A stretch of 64,000 bases of DNA from Massilia sp. erpn (lineage in GTDB: Bacteria; Pseudomonadota; Gammaproteobacteria; Burkholderiales; Burkholderiaceae_D), in assembly GCF_024400215.1 (NCBI RefSeq), contig NZ_CP053748.1:1054001-1118000 (forward strand), given 5' to 3'. The first letter of the stretch is position 1. Each line of letters begins with the position of its first letter. A program made the position numbers and the translations under genes. Below the pieces are notes generated by a model. It was not told where the DNA came from. It was given only the letters and a program-made list of their open reading frames with translations, and searched no databases. Shown here piece after piece: positions 36,289-44,119 of the stretch.

Positions 36289-36825
36289 TTACTTCCCTTC
36301 CTTGCCGAGCAGGCGGGCCACCTTGCCGCCCATTTTCAGGAAGCGCTTCAGCAGGGGCTGCGGCAGGCGCTTGTAATCCTCGTAGCTGTCGCCCAGCATC
36401 TCCAGGAAGCCCAGCACCTCGCCCATGCGCTGACGCGTGGCAGGCGAGATTTTCTTGTCGTCCTCGGCCTCGATCGCGCATTCGCGCAGGACGCTGAGCG
36501 TGGGATCGATTTCGCGGCGCTTGCGCTCCTCCATGATGACCCGGAAGATTTCCCATACATCGTGCAGGGCCAGGAAATGGTCGCGCCGGTCGCCCATCAC
36601 ATGCGTCACCCGCACCAACCCCCAGCTTTGCAGCTCCTTCAGGCTGTTGCTGACATTCGAGCGTGCCACCGTCAGGGTAAGCGCGATCTCCTCCGCATTC
36701 AGCGGCTCGTTGGCCAGGAACAGCAGGGCATGAATCTGCGCCACGGTGCGGTTCACGCCCCAGCGCGTGCCCATTTCCCCCCAGTGCAGGATGTATTTCT
36801 GTTCGGTTGGACTGAGATCCATCAT
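36289..36825 (-). CDS. GbsR/MarR-type transcriptional regulator
   Basis: A regulator of about 178 residues (MMDLSPTEQKYILHWGEMGTRWG). The winged helix contains NRTVAQIHALLFLANEPLNAEEIALTLTVARSNVSNSLKELQSWGLVRVTHVMGDRRDHF, followed by a C-terminal helical dimer part. This matches the GbsR subfamily, which controls osmoprotectant and lipid-modifying operons. Two ATGs, at 36825 and 36822, follow AAGGGA; the second is better spaced. A perfect palindrome lies 12 bases upstream, which suggests autorepression. It is the first gene of the operon with DUF4166 and the fused epimerase. Confidence 0.88.
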   Translation of the reverse strand: MMDLSPTEQKYILHWGEMGTRWGVNRTVAQIHALLFLANEPLNAEEIALTLTVARSNVSNSLKELQSWGLVRVTHVMGDRRDHFLALHDVWEIFRVIMEERKRREIDPTLSVLRECAIEAEDDKKISPATRQRMGEVLGFLEMLGDSYEDYKRLPQPLLKRFLKMGGKVARLLGKEGK

Positions 36826-36836
36826 TTCCCTTAATT

Positions 36837-36866
36837 CTTTAATTTCTGTCGTTACAGAAATTAAAG
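36837..36866. promoter_or_regulatory. Perfect 13-4-13 palindromic operator before the GbsR gene
   Basis: CTTTAATTTCTGT (36837-36849), spacer CGTT, then its exact complement ACAGAAATTAAAG (36854-36866). It ends 12 bases before the regulator's start codon and directly after the terminator of the condensin operon, so the promoter must overlap it. It is far more AT-rich than its surroundings, and a 13-bp perfect arm is unlikely by chance. It is the probable autoregulatory site. Confidence 0.75.
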
Positions 36867-36873
36867 ACCAAAA

Positions 36874-36900
36874 GAAAACCGGTGTCAAGCACCGGTTTTC
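36874..36900 (-). terminator. Rho-independent terminator after mksB
   Basis: Stem GAAAACCGGTG / CACCGGTTTTC (11 bp) with a 5-base loop, followed on the minus strand by TTTTGG. It lies 14 bases past the mksB stop codon and separates the condensin operon from the GbsR operon. The symmetric A/T flanks could let it work in both directions. Confidence 0.85.
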
Positions 36901-36914
36901 TCGGGAACGGCGGA

Positions 36915-39740
36915 TCAGGCGGCGGCTTGCTCGCTCTGGCGGCGCTGCAGCACGAAGATCGGCTGCGCCCACTGCGTATCCTTTTTCTTCTTGCTGGTGA
37001 TCAGGGTCAGCTCGGAAGGGTCGTAGACGTCGGTATTGTGGGTCAGCGGCGTCGTCATCAGGTATTGGGCGTCGGTGTTCTTCAGGAACTCGCCGACCAG
37101 CTGGATATTGCGGATATCCAAGTGGGCGAACGGTTCGTCGATGAACACGAAGCCGCCGGAACCGTCTTCCGATTTCAGCAAGCCAATCAGCAGCACCAGG
37201 GACTTCATCACCTGCTGGCCGCCGGACGCTTCGCCGTCGTTCATGCCGATCGGGCCTTTGCCGTCGAACTTGAAGCGCACATGCAGGCCGGCCTGCGACA
37301 GCAGCAGGTCGTCGTTCTCCAGCTTGACCGGATCGGCGTGCACCTCGATGTTCGCCAGCTCGCCCAGCTCCTTGATGTTCTTGGAGTAGGCCTTGATGGT
37401 GTAGCGCAGACGCTCAATATAGGCGCCGCGCGCATTGCCGGTGGCCTCGATGGCACGGTTGTTCTGGTAGCGGCGCTCTTCGGTTTCCTGCTTGCGATTG
37501 GCCAGTTGGTCGTTCAGGCGCTGATACTGGTCGATCACGGTCGCATCCAGTTCCCAGTCGTCGCGCGCCAGGCTGGCCTGCAGGCTGGCGATACGCAGAT
37601 CGACCTGGTGGGCATTCTGGTGCTGCGCCACCAGCGCCTGGCGGCGCGCCGGCTTGCGCCATGCGCCCGGCAGATGGCGCCATTGGCGGCGCAGGGCCAG
37701 CAAGGCGCGCGCATGGTCGCTGCGCTGCTCCAGCTGACGCTTGTAGTTCAGGCGCATGCCCGCTTCCGCCTCCGACAGCGCCATGCGGGCGTTCTGCCAG
37801 GTGGTGTCGGCGCGGGTGCGCGCCACGGTTGCATTCTTCATCAGGCTTTGCAGCTCGCCCAGACGGCCGCCGACTTCGGTGCGCTCGGAACGCAGCGGCA
37901 CAGCATTGCGCGCCGCTTCGTCGAATTCGTCGGCGCGCGCGCTCAGCTCCTTGACCGCATCCACGCCGGCCACGCGGGCTTTCAGCGCGCTGGTTTCGGA
38001 TACCAGCTTGCTGATCTGCAGGGTGTACTTGTCTTCCTCGGCTTCCAGCGACGGCAGGTTCTTCTGGATCGCATCCATACGCTGGGTGCGGCCGGCGGAA
38101 CCAAAGCGGTAGCGCGACGCTTCCACGAACAGGGAGCGGCCGCCGCGGCGTTCGCGGTGGTAAGCCTCGGGCGTGATCCACTCTTCGATATTCCCCAGCT
38201 TGGCGCCGTCTTCCACCGAGTCGACGCGGGTGATGCGCGCCAATTGCTCGATCAGCCAGACCGGCGCCTTGGCGGTAAAGCGCACCACCGACAGCAGACT
38301 CTCGTTCTTGGCCTGCTGGGCCGTCACCAGTTCCGGCACGATGAAGTGGCGGTAGCGCTCCTTCTCGGCCAGGCGGTAGGCGGCCGACGCGTCGGAGGCA
38401 TTCTCCAGCAGCACCACGGAGGCATAGCCGCCCAGCACGCCCTCGACGGCGCCCTGCCATTTCGGATCGGTCACTTCCACGATATCGGACAGCATATCGT
38501 GCGGAATATTCGCATCGCGCAGGGCGCGGCGCATGGCGCGCACATTGTCCGGCTCCGGCATCGCGGTCTTGCCTTGCAGCGCCGAGATGGTGGTCTTGTC
38601 GCTGGCGATGCGGGCCGAGACGGCGTCGCGCGAGGCGCGCAGCTTGGCCAGCTCGGCGTCCTTGGCTTCCAGCTGGGCCGCCACGTCGGCGACATCGGCG
38701 CCCGCTTCGGCGGCCAATTTTTGCAGACGGTTCTTCTGTTCGATCAGGCTGTCCAGCGGCTTGAGTTTGGCGTTGATCTGCGACAGGCGGCCCTGCAGCA
38801 CGGTCGATTCCTGCTCCAGCAGGGTTTCCTGCTGCTGCGCATCCGTCAGCGCCTTGGCCTGGCGCGCCACTTCATTGCGCTTGTCGGTCAGCTGCTGGTC
38901 GGCCTGGGCCATCGGCTTGCGCGCCTCGCGCAACTGCTTGCCGATATTGCCTGATTTTTCGCGCGCCTCGTGGTATTCCAGCGACGGCAGCACTTCCTCC
39001 TGCAGATTGCGGCGCTCCTTGTGCAGCCCTTCCCACTGGTGGTAGTTGGCCACGCGCAGGCGCAGGCCTTCCAGATTGGCGCGCGAGCCATCCAGTTCCG
39101 CTTCGAAGCGCTTCAATTCTTCCTCGGTATCGCGCTGGTGGCGCTTGGCCTCGTCGTAAGCATCCAGCACTTCCTTGTCGCCGAAGACCTGGAACACCAG
39201 GTCCAGCAACTGGCGCGGCGCGTATTCGCACAGCTTGTCGGTTTCGCCCTGCTCCAGCGCCAGCACCTTGGCCATGGCCGGCGACAGGCCGGCATTGGCC
39301 AGGCGCTTGCGGTAGTTTTCCACGCCCAGCCAGTCATTGGCTTCGGTGACTTCCTCGATTTCGACATTCCCCGGACGCATCAGATACTGGCGCTTCCAGT
39401 CGCCGCCGTTCTTCTGGATCTGGCAGAACAGGGTCACATCGTCGTCGGAAAAGAAGCCGCTGCCGCGGAAAGGACGGTTGGACAGCTGCTTGCCGACGGC
39501 ACGGTTATCCACCACGGCGCGCAGCCAGGCGGTCTGCTGGCCGGAGTGGCGTGCATAGTGCTTGTAGGTGCGGCCCATCGAGCAATCGAGGCCGAACAGG
39601 GTGCGCAGCGCGTCGAGCAAGGTGGTCTTGCCCGAGCCGTTCTGGCCGGCGATGGTGATGATCTTCGCATCCAGCGGAATATTCTTGATGCGCTGCCAGT
39701 AGTCCCAGTGGACCAGCTCTAGCGATTTGATGTGAAACAT
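36915..39740 (-). CDS. mksB: MksB/JetC-like SMC ATPase of a bacterial condensin
   Basis: A 941-residue SMC-type ATPase, the motor of a MukBEF-like condensin that extrudes DNA loops. Walker A GQNGSGKT is at 32-39, then coiled coil to about 415. The hinge region is about 420-590 (IVEVTDPKWQGAVEGVLGGYASVVLLEN, ITPEAYHRERRGGRS). A second coiled coil follows, the signature SGGQQ lies at about 839-843 and Walker B GGFVFIDEP at about 863-870. Size and order fit MksB of pseudomonads and JetC of Wadjet. It follows mksE with three bases between, as the third gene of mksF-mksE-mksB. No Toprim gene (MksG/JetD) follows, since a terminator and an unrelated operon come next. Confidence 0.82.
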   Translation of the reverse strand: MFHIKSLELVHWDYWQRIKNIPLDAKIITIAGQNGSGKTTLLDALRTLFGLDCSMGRTYKHYARHSGQQTAWLRAVVDNRAVGKQLSNRPFRGSGFFSDDDVTLFCQIQKNGGDWKRQYLMRPGNVEIEEVTEANDWLGVENYRKRLANAGLSPAMAKVLALEQGETDKLCEYAPRQLLDLVFQVFGDKEVLDAYDEAKRHQRDTEEELKRFEAELDGSRANLEGLRLRVANYHQWEGLHKERRNLQEEVLPSLEYHEAREKSGNIGKQLREARKPMAQADQQLTDKRNEVARQAKALTDAQQQETLLEQESTVLQGRLSQINAKLKPLDSLIEQKNRLQKLAAEAGADVADVAAQLEAKDAELAKLRASRDAVSARIASDKTTISALQGKTAMPEPDNVRAMRRALRDANIPHDMLSDIVEVTDPKWQGAVEGVLGGYASVVLLENASDASAAYRLAEKERYRHFIVPELVTAQQAKNESLLSVVRFTAKAPVWLIEQLARITRVDSVEDGAKLGNIEEWITPEAYHRERRGGRSLFVEASRYRFGSAGRTQRMDAIQKNLPSLEAEEDKYTLQISKLVSETSALKARVAGVDAVKELSARADEFDEAARNAVPLRSERTEVGGRLGELQSLMKNATVARTRADTTWQNARMALSEAEAGMRLNYKRQLEQRSDHARALLALRRQWRHLPGAWRKPARRQALVAQHQNAHQVDLRIASLQASLARDDWELDATVIDQYQRLNDQLANRKQETEERRYQNNRAIEATGNARGAYIERLRYTIKAYSKNIKELGELANIEVHADPVKLENDDLLLSQAGLHVRFKFDGKGPIGMNDGEASGGQQVMKSLVLLIGLLKSEDGSGGFVFIDEPFAHLDIRNIQLVGEFLKNTDAQYLMTTPLTHNTDVYDPSELTLITSKKKKDTQWAQPIFVLQRRQSEQAAA

Positions 39741-39743
39741 GGA

Positions 39744-40469
39744 TCAGTCCTGGTTCGGGTGTTCGGTGGACGCGGCAGCATCGGCTTCGATAACGGCTTC
39801 GTTGGCGGCGGCCAGCACGGCGCGCGGAATATGCACCACCTGGTCCGGCACGCGCTTGAACACGTCGGCCAGGGCGCCATTGATGATGCGCTCCTTCAGC
39901 AGGTCGGTATCCATCAGCAAGTCCAGCAACGGACCTTCCACCAGGATGTCGCCGCGGCGCTCGATGAAACCGAGCTTGGACAGGATGCCCAGGTTCATGT
40001 CCATACGGGTTTTCTTGCCCAGCTTGTCGCCGAAGTCGGCCAGCAGCGCCTTGTAGGGGATGCCGATCGAGGTGTCCTCGGCGCGCGGCACCGGCTTCTC
40101 CTGGCCGAACATATCGTTCTGGTCGTCGTCGGCGTGCTGGTGGGTTTCCTGGCGCTCGCGCTTGGGCAGGATGATCAGCGCCCACAGCACCACCAGCAAG
40201 GCCACGCCATCGCGCGCCAGGCCGAAATTATTGTTCTGCCAGGTGTCGCGCGCGCCGAACACCTTCGGCTCGATGGCGCGGTGCAGGCACAGGGTGACGT
40301 GGTCGGCGTAGACATTGTCCAGCAGCTTCAGGCCGCAGGCCGTCAGGCGCGCATCGACTTCGGCGCGGAACTGCTCGTCGGACAGGGCGCGCTTGACCAG
40401 ACGGTCGTCGCGGCGCAGGGTCTGATGCGTCAACAGGCGCGCAATCAGGATTTGGGAATCGTCATTCAT
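39744..40469 (-). CDS. mksE: MksE/JetB-like condensin subunit
   Basis: A 241-residue protein in the middle of the condensin operon. It starts MNDDSQILIARLLTHQTLRRDD, carries a predicted winged-helix part, and ends with ILSKLGFIERRGDILVEGPLLDLLMDTDLLKERIINGAL, where a second winged helix would bind the kleisin. This is the expected MukE/MksE position and size. It overlaps the upstream mksF gene by eight bases and is three bases from mksB. Identification rests mainly on operon position and size, because MukE-type proteins diverge strongly. Confidence 0.72.
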   Translation of the reverse strand: MNDDSQILIARLLTHQTLRRDDRLVKRALSDEQFRAEVDARLTACGLKLLDNVYADHVTLCLHRAIEPKVFGARDTWQNNNFGLARDGVALLVVLWALIILPKRERQETHQHADDDQNDMFGQEKPVPRAEDTSIGIPYKALLADFGDKLGKKTRMDMNLGILSKLGFIERRGDILVEGPLLDLLMDTDLLKERIINGALADVFKRVPDQVVHIPRAVLAAANEAVIEADAAASTEHPNQD

Positions 40470-41835
40470 CGGCCTTGCCGCTTTCTTCCAGATCTAGTGA
40501 GAGGGATGCCATGGAGATGGCCGCGATTTCGAGATCGGGCAGCTTGACCATGGTGTCGGTCGGCGTGAAGGTGAGGGGCAGGCGCGCCAGTTCGGCGGTC
40601 GCGCCCTGCAGGCTGGCCTCGGCCGCATCGCCCAGCAGCGGCAGCAGCGAGGCGCGGTAGGACGCGACGGCGAAGCTGGCCGGCAGCAGCGATTCGTGCA
40701 CCGGAATCTCCTTCGGCGCGCCATCGGCCACGCCGGGGAAGTTATTCAGGTTGGCGAAGTCCGACAGGCGGTCCAGCCAATCGTCGAGTTCTTTTTGCAT
40801 GGCGGGCGTATCGTTAATCGTGGTCGGCGCATCCTGGCCGGTCGGCAGGCCGCCCTCGCCGGTATTGCCGGCGCGTTCGGCCATCAGCTCCGTCTCGGCC
40901 ACGTCGATCATCTCGGCGGGCGTGATGAACAGCGGCTTGGCCGGCTGGTCGATGGCGTCTTCGGCCAGCGAAGCCAGGTCCTCGTGCTCCAGCAGCCAGC
41001 GCTTGATATCGGTGGTCGACAGGCCGGACTGGCCCAGATGCACGCGCTGGCGCTCGATCTGGTTCAAGGCGCGCGAGAACATGCCCTGCATATTCAGCAG
41101 CTGGCTCTGGGCGCGGCCGATGGCCTGGGCGGCGCGGTGGGTGGCCGCGTCGGCCCGTTCATCCGAGGTGATGGCACGCAGGATTTCCGACCCCTTCTCC
41201 ACCCAGTCGCAAGCCAGGTGCCACTTCGCCTGCGAAGCGCGCAGGCGGAATTCGGAACCGGAAGCGATGGCATCGCGGAATTCATCGGTCAGGTCGACCA
41301 GGCGGCCCAGCAAATGCTGCAGCTGCTCGACGGTGACGCCGCCCACGGCCTGGGCGCCGGCCACCTGCGACAGCAGGAAGCCCATTTCGGCCTGATCCTC
41401 GGTCTGGCCCAGGCCCAGCAGGCTGTCGATGGCCGACAGCACATTGCGCGCCATCGGCGTCACGCGGTAGACCGCCTGCTGCGCATCCCAGGCCAGCAGC
41501 TGGTTCGAGCGCAGGCGCATGAGCACCGTTTCCAGGCTCTCCGGCAGCATATACGCCAGCTTGGTATTGATGTCGGCGCGCGAAAACGCGGACGAAGCGG
41601 TATCGTTGGCCAGCTCGCGCAACACGAGCAGACGCACCAAAACGCCCTCGAAACCGCCGTGGAACAGGGCCGTAAACACCTGGAGCAGCGGCTGGGCGCG
41701 CTTCAGGTGGAAGACCTGTTCAATCTCGTCTACCGAGACATTGGGCTGGAAGTGGGCTTGCAGGGCAGCATTTTGCTCCTGCTCGGTCGGGTTTGCATCG
41801 GCAGCCAAGGCTGCACTTGCCATAATATCAATCAT
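40462..41835 (-). CDS. mksF: MksF/JetA-like kleisin subunit of a condensin
   Basis: A 457-residue kleisin. The N-terminal winged helix (LLQVFTALFHGGFEGVLVRLLVLRELANDTASSAFSRADINTKL) joins the SMC neck. A middle helical bundle (about 140-290) follows, then an acidic linker and a C-terminal part that would cap the SMC head. It opens the operon mksF-mksE-mksB. The start at 41835 is chosen because CCGGAG lies six bases upstream; the open frame begins nine codons earlier. It carries an extended -10 promoter about 70 bases upstream, just downstream of a palindromic repeat. Confidence 0.74.
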   Translation of the reverse strand: MIDIMASAALAADANPTEQEQNAALQAHFQPNVSVDEIEQVFHLKRAQPLLQVFTALFHGGFEGVLVRLLVLRELANDTASSAFSRADINTKLAYMLPESLETVLMRLRSNQLLAWDAQQAVYRVTPMARNVLSAIDSLLGLGQTEDQAEMGFLLSQVAGAQAVGGVTVEQLQHLLGRLVDLTDEFRDAIASGSEFRLRASQAKWHLACDWVEKGSEILRAITSDERADAATHRAAQAIGRAQSQLLNMQGMFSRALNQIERQRVHLGQSGLSTTDIKRWLLEHEDLASLAEDAIDQPAKPLFITPAEMIDVAETELMAERAGNTGEGGLPTGQDAPTTINDTPAMQKELDDWLDRLSDFANLNNFPGVADGAPKEIPVHESLLPASFAVASYRASLLPLLGDAAEASLQGATAELARLPLTFTPTDTMVKLPDLEIAAISMASLSLDLEESGKADE

Positions 41836-41900
41836 CGTACTCCGGTATCCTGGCCCAGACATGCAAGTTTGCTATCAGCAACAAACTACGCGGGGGCGTC

Positions 41901-41909
41901 AGTATACCA
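41901..41909 (-). promoter_or_regulatory. Putative extended -10 promoter of the condensin operon
   Basis: On the minus strand the sequence reads TGGTATACT, an extended -10 (TGn plus TATACT). It lies about 65 bases before the mksF start, with no clear -35. It is the only good promoter-like element between the palindromic repeat and the gene. Confidence 0.4.
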
Positions 41910-41934
41910 GCTACCACCGTCCAGCCCGGACTCC

Positions 41935-42078
41935 CTTTGCGCCAGATCAAGGAATGTCACACCCTGGTGTCAGGCACCAGAGGTAGACATTCTTTGATTT
42001 TTCTCAAGGAATGTCCGACCTTGGTGCCTCGGCGGCCCCGCCTGACACCAGGGTGGACATTTGTTGAGGGAGATCAAA
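41935..42078. repeat. Bipartite palindromic intergenic repeat with 14-bp insertion (copy 3)
   Basis: It has the same two-unit inverted architecture as the copies at 12004 and 16931, but the right unit has GGTGCCT-CGGCGGCCCCGCCT-GACACC, i.e. 14 extra bases within the core. The insertion is flanked by GCCT on both sides. It lies between DUF3108 and the mksF promoter, both on the minus strand, so it is not in a convergent gap. It probably ends DUF3108 transcription before the condensin operon begins. Confidence 0.85.
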
Positions 42079-42085
42079 CGGGAGC

Positions 42086-42841
42086 TTATTTGCGGTCGAT
42101 TTTGGTGAGCAGCTGTTCGAAGCTGTCGCCATCTTCTTCGGAGAAGAGGATGCGTACGGGGTACCAGTCAAGGCTGGGGGCCAGCCAGAGGTCGACTTGC
42201 TGGCCTTTGTCGCGCTTGGGCGGGGCTTTGCTGAAGTGCAGGGCCTCGATGTCGCCCATCGCGGTTTTCAGGGTTTCGCTGCCGACGACTTTAAACGTCC
42301 AGGCCTCGGCGTCGCGCCGGCCGGCGACGAAAAAGGCCCATTCGCTGCCGGGCTTGAATTTCTCGGGCGCCTGGCGGGCGATGGCGGCCAACTGCCAGGG
42401 GGCGCTGGTGCGGTCCTGCTCGCCGCCTTTGAGCGGGTAGCTTTCCTGGGCGTCGGCAAATTCGATGGTCTTGCTGTCGCGCTTGAACTGAGTGGTGGAC
42501 GAGCCTTTGCGAATGCGCTTCTCGTAATAGCTGTCCGGCGCCAGGCCGTAGTCGTCGACCGCGCCTTCACTGCGGTTTTCCAGCACCTTGCCGAACAGGC
42601 CGGAGCGCGCTTCGCTGAGGATGGAGTATTTGCCGCCGCCGGCGCGCCAGACCACGCTCGCTTCGCCGCTCAGCGGCAGGCCGTGGTTGCGCGCCTTGAG
42701 CGCATACTGCAGGTCGGCCGAGGGCGGCAGGTTGAAGGGCCGCTTGATGCTCGGGTGTTCGCTGGCCGCCAGGGCCGGCGCCTGCAGGGCCGTCAGCAGC
42801 AGGCTGGCGGCGAGGGCTTGCTTGAAATGGGTCATGGTCAT
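42086..42841 (-). CDS. DUF3108 exported protein (downstream paralogue)
   Basis: A 251-residue protein with a signal peptide (LAASLLLTALQAPALAA). The mature part shows the DUF3108 pattern: ADLQYALKARNHGLPLSGEASVVWRAGGGKYSILSEARSGLFGKVLENRSEG, then a C-terminal VDLWLAPSLDWYPVRILFSEEDG. The function is unknown; DUF3108 proteins are periplasmic and are thought to relate to the cell envelope. It is a paralogue of the preceding gene, which it overlaps by four bases (ATGA), so the pair is translationally coupled. A palindromic repeat follows the stop codon. Confidence 0.85.
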   Translation of the reverse strand: MTMTHFKQALAASLLLTALQAPALAASEHPSIKRPFNLPPSADLQYALKARNHGLPLSGEASVVWRAGGGKYSILSEARSGLFGKVLENRSEGAVDDYGLAPDSYYEKRIRKGSSTTQFKRDSKTIEFADAQESYPLKGGEQDRTSAPWQLAAIARQAPEKFKPGSEWAFFVAGRRDAEAWTFKVVGSETLKTAMGDIEALHFSKAPPKRDKGQQVDLWLAPSLDWYPVRILFSEEDGDSFEQLLTKIDRK

Positions 42842-43983
42842 TGAATAGTCGAGTCCAGTTGTGTAATGCGCGTGACAGTTTGCGTGGTCACGGCGCCATT
42901 CGCTTCGGTATTGCGGATCTGTACCGGATACCAGCCCAGTGTGGGCGCCAGCCAGATGTCCAGCCGCGCCGAGTAGCCGCCCGGCTTGGGCGGCCGCGTC
43001 AAACGCCAGGCCTGCAGCTTGCCGATGGCCGTGTCCAGCTCTTCTTCACCGGCCAGCTGAAAACGGTAAACGCTGGCGCCCTTGTCTTCGCCGACAAGAA
43101 TGTCGATATCGCCGTCAAACTGCTTGACGTCGGCGCGGCCGATGGCGGCCAGCTGGAACGGCACGCTGGCCTTGTCCTGCGCGCCGGCCAGCAGCGGCAC
43201 CTTGGCTTCGCTGGCCGAGAAGCTGATATGGCGCTGCTCGCGGTTGAAATGGGTGGCCGTCTGCGAGCGGCCGCGCCGTTTCTCGCGCATGGTTTGCGGC
43301 GCGATGCCGGCGTCGTCGATGCTGCCTTCGCTGTCCAACACGAGCAGGTTAACGCGCGCGATCAGCACGGTGATGCCCACTTCCAGTCCCACCTTGTAGC
43401 GGCTGCCGTCGCTTTGCCAGCGCATGGCGGCTGAGCCGTTCCATTTCGTCCCATTCGGGTCGACCCGCTTCACCTCCAGCTCAAAACCGGCCGATGGGGG
43501 CAGATCGACCTTGTAGCGCCGCCCGCCCTGCGGCGGCGGCGCGGCATCGGCTGCCGGCGATTGTACGTCGGCAGCGGCGGGGACGGCGCCCGGCTGGATG
43601 GCCGGCGTGGCGGCGGCGACCGTGCCGGCGGCCGTGGCCCCCTCGGTATCGGCCATGACCGGTGCGGCCACATCGAGGCCGGCTTCCAGCACAGCAGGCG
43701 GCACCGGTGGCGCCGGCTGCAAGTCCGGCGCGGGCGGCGGCGGGATGGGCTTGCGCGGACGCGGCGGCGGCGGCCGTTCGCGCGGCGGCGCCTCGGGCTG
43801 GGGCGGACGCGCGGCCAGCGCGGGCAGCAATTCGATTTCGACCAAGCGCGGCAGCGGGCTGCGCTCGGTGCTTTCGCCCATATGGCCGGTCAGCCAGGCG
43901 ATGACGGCGTAATGCAGTGCGACGATCAGCGCCAGCAGAATCAGCGGCCGGCTACGGCTGGAGTAATAAGAAACGCTCGTCAT
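42838..43983 (-). CDS. DUF3108 protein with membrane anchor and proline-rich linker
   Basis: A 381-residue protein. It starts with one membrane segment (PLILLALIVALHYAVIAWLTG, about 12-32), then a proline-rich stretch (about 55-150: PPQPEAPPRERPPPPRPRKPIPPPPAPD), and a DUF3108 domain (about 155-375) with RYKVGLEVGITVLIARVNLLVLDSEGSIDD and a C-terminal DIWLAPTLGWYPVQIRNTEANG. The layout (short cytoplasmic end, TM, Pro-rich linker) is like that of TonB, which suggests it spans the periplasm. It overlaps the downstream paralogue by ATGA. A ribosome site before the ATG at 43983 is not evident. Confidence 0.83.
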   Translation of the reverse strand: MTSVSYYSSRSRPLILLALIVALHYAVIAWLTGHMGESTERSPLPRLVEIELLPALAARPPQPEAPPRERPPPPRPRKPIPPPPAPDLQPAPPVPPAVLEAGLDVAAPVMADTEGATAAGTVAAATPAIQPGAVPAAADVQSPAADAAPPPQGGRRYKVDLPPSAGFELEVKRVDPNGTKWNGSAAMRWQSDGSRYKVGLEVGITVLIARVNLLVLDSEGSIDDAGIAPQTMREKRRGRSQTATHFNREQRHISFSASEAKVPLLAGAQDKASVPFQLAAIGRADVKQFDGDIDILVGEDKGASVYRFQLAGEEELDTAIGKLQAWRLTRPPKPGGYSARLDIWLAPTLGWYPVQIRNTEANGAVTTQTVTRITQLDSTIQ

Positions 43984-44119
43984 GGCCGCTAGTGTACCGT
44001 GTCCGCTGAGGCCAGGCTGAAGGTCAGCTGAAGTGGGAAAATTGGCAAGATTTTTTCCGCCGTATCTGCTACGCTAATCTTCCTTACGCAAGCCTGCTTC
44101 AGACAAACGGAGAATGCCC

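Noticed and set aside
34178..36556. One 792-residue protein spanning the epimerase and beyond
   Set aside because: The upstream part is a shadow frame over the DUF4166 and GbsR genes. The ATG at 35644 has a good ribosome site and opens the membrane domain.
36915..41835. Complete Wadjet (JetABCD) plasmid-defence system
   Set aside because: Only the three condensin genes are present. No Toprim/JetD gene lies between the mksB terminator and the next operon, or on the upstream side.
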